Of a DNA stretch of 64,000 bases, positions 63,259-64,000 are shown piece by piece (the first letter of the stretch is position 1; each line of letters opens with the position of its first letter). The position numbers and the translations under genes were made by a program. The notes under the pieces are model-generated. The model did no database searches, was not told the origin of the DNA, and saw only the letters and a program-made list of their open reading frames with translations. This stretch comes from Podarcis raffonei (taxonomy: Eukaryota; Chordata; Lepidosauria; Squamata; Lacertidae): NCBI RefSeq assembly GCF_027172205.1, contig NC_070614.1, forward strand, positions 47,184,001 through 47,248,000. The letters run 5' to 3'.

Positions 63259-64000
63259 CAGACAGAGAGAGAGAGATGATAGATGAGTCTCTCTCTCGTT
63301 CTGCAAGTGGATTTATACAATCAAAAGAAATGCATCTGGTGAGACTGAAAGTTATAGAGATGTTTAGTAGACAGAGGTTACAGTAAGAAGCACTGGAGGA
63401 GGAAGAGGTGTGCGGGGGGAGCACACTGCTCCTGGCAGCATGATACTGGTGGGGTACCATCGTGGCTGCCCCCCCACGCCCCTGCAGGTGGCACGCCCCG
63501 CCCCCAGGACACGTGCCACACCCCTGCAGGCAGCACGCTCTTCCCCTGGGATGCCCCCAGCCCCTCTCCCACCTGCTCTCCGCCCCCTGGTTCCAGAGCA
63601 TGAAGCTCCATCACAGGTGAGAAGTTTGGTAAAACAAACAAAAGCAGACCTCTTCCCCCTCTTGTTTCTCACAAGGGGGCAGTCATGGTGCAAAGATGAG
63701 AAAATGCCCCATCTGCCATGACTGAAATAAAATGCTGCTCGAAGTACGGTTGGTGATTTCATCTGTGAAGCATTTACTTTCTCAGATGTTTCCTGGTCAA
63801 CCAACTTTCTATGAGCCCCCTGAGACTTTGAGTCCCTGAGAAAATTTCAAGCAATTATCTCTGTGCTTCAGCCAATGGGCAACAGTTTGTGGGGAAGGAA
63901 TCCATGGCACAATCTTCTTATCTTCTTTTCTACAAATATGGATGCCCTGTAGATTGAGGGCATGTGTAAACAAAATATTTGTAGTACAGCAGACCTTCCA
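62693..64000 (+). repeat. Near-identical repeat of 1335-2640
   Basis: V1-type 3' flank, including the MITE, GATA repeat, GC-rich block and post-V module. By order it should be followed by a VH4-like segment beyond the window. Confidence 0.85.
62954..63199 (+). mobile_element. GGTACC-type MITE
   Basis: Duplicate of 1602-1847, same ends and TA flanks. A GATA repeat follows at 63200-63290. Confidence 0.7.

Noticed and set aside
1-64000. D, J or constant-region segments
   Set aside because: No 12-spacer RSS pair, WGxG J motif or Ig constant domain was seen on either strand by reading. The window lies within the V cluster.

Overview
The window is a stretch of an immunoglobulin heavy-chain variable (IGHV) locus, almost certainly from a squamate reptile and probably a lizard. 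It holds 24 V segments, all on the + strand. Each has the vertebrate IGHV layout: an octamer promoter, a 46-nt leader exon, a short intron (usually 83-89 bp), a V exon of about 307-316 nt, and a recombination signal sequence (RSS: CACAGTG, 23-bp spacer, A-rich nonamer). The squamate assignment rests on Sauria-type tRNA SINEs, BovB (RTE) LINE tails, CR1 and L1 pieces, and abundant microsatellites. No D, J or constant-region segment is seen. The species cannot be named from the sequence alone. V numbering here (V1-V24) is mine, in order along the window.

Two frameworks occur. Nineteen segments are VH3-like (clan III) with leaders of the [13 protein letters not shown] type, in sub-groups I call a (V1, V3, V17, V20, V24), b (V4, V9, V11, V16, V19, V23), c (V5, V12), d (V6, V10, V13) and e (V8, V15, V22). 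Five are VH4-like (clan II) with leader [10 protein letters not shown] and a different nonamer (V2, V7, V14, V18, V21). Fifteen segments look functional (V1, V2, V5, V6, V9, V11, V13, V14, V16, V17, V18, V20, V21, V23, V24). V3 and V4 have intact V exons but no leader ATG. Seven are pseudogenes (V7, V8, V10, V12, V15, V19, V22), each broken differently.

The layout is a nested repeat. Segments recur in the order a - (b - c - d) - VH4 - e - b. V4-V9 (about 8.8-24.4 kb) and V11-V16 (about 27.6-43 kb) are two copies of one block, offset by about 18.2-18.8 kb. Shorter units lacking b-c-d lie at 0-6.5 kb, 45.6-51.7 kb and 51.8-60 kb. The last 1.3 kb (62.69-64.0 kb) nearly repeats 1.33-2.64 kb. Transposon insertions present in one copy and absent in its paralogue give a relative clock, and several deletions have junctions inside a Sauria SINE or at short homologies.

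The segments are alternative donors: one V at a time is joined to D-J further downstream on the + side, outside this window. No new non-immunoglobulin system was found. The most unusual items are V19 (an intronless in-frame fusion of leader to CDR1), recurrent SINE-associated V deletions, a perfect 12-bp hairpin at a deletion junction, three copies of an LTR-like element with identical ends flanked by AA, and a short open frame repeated five times upstream of the VH4-like genes.
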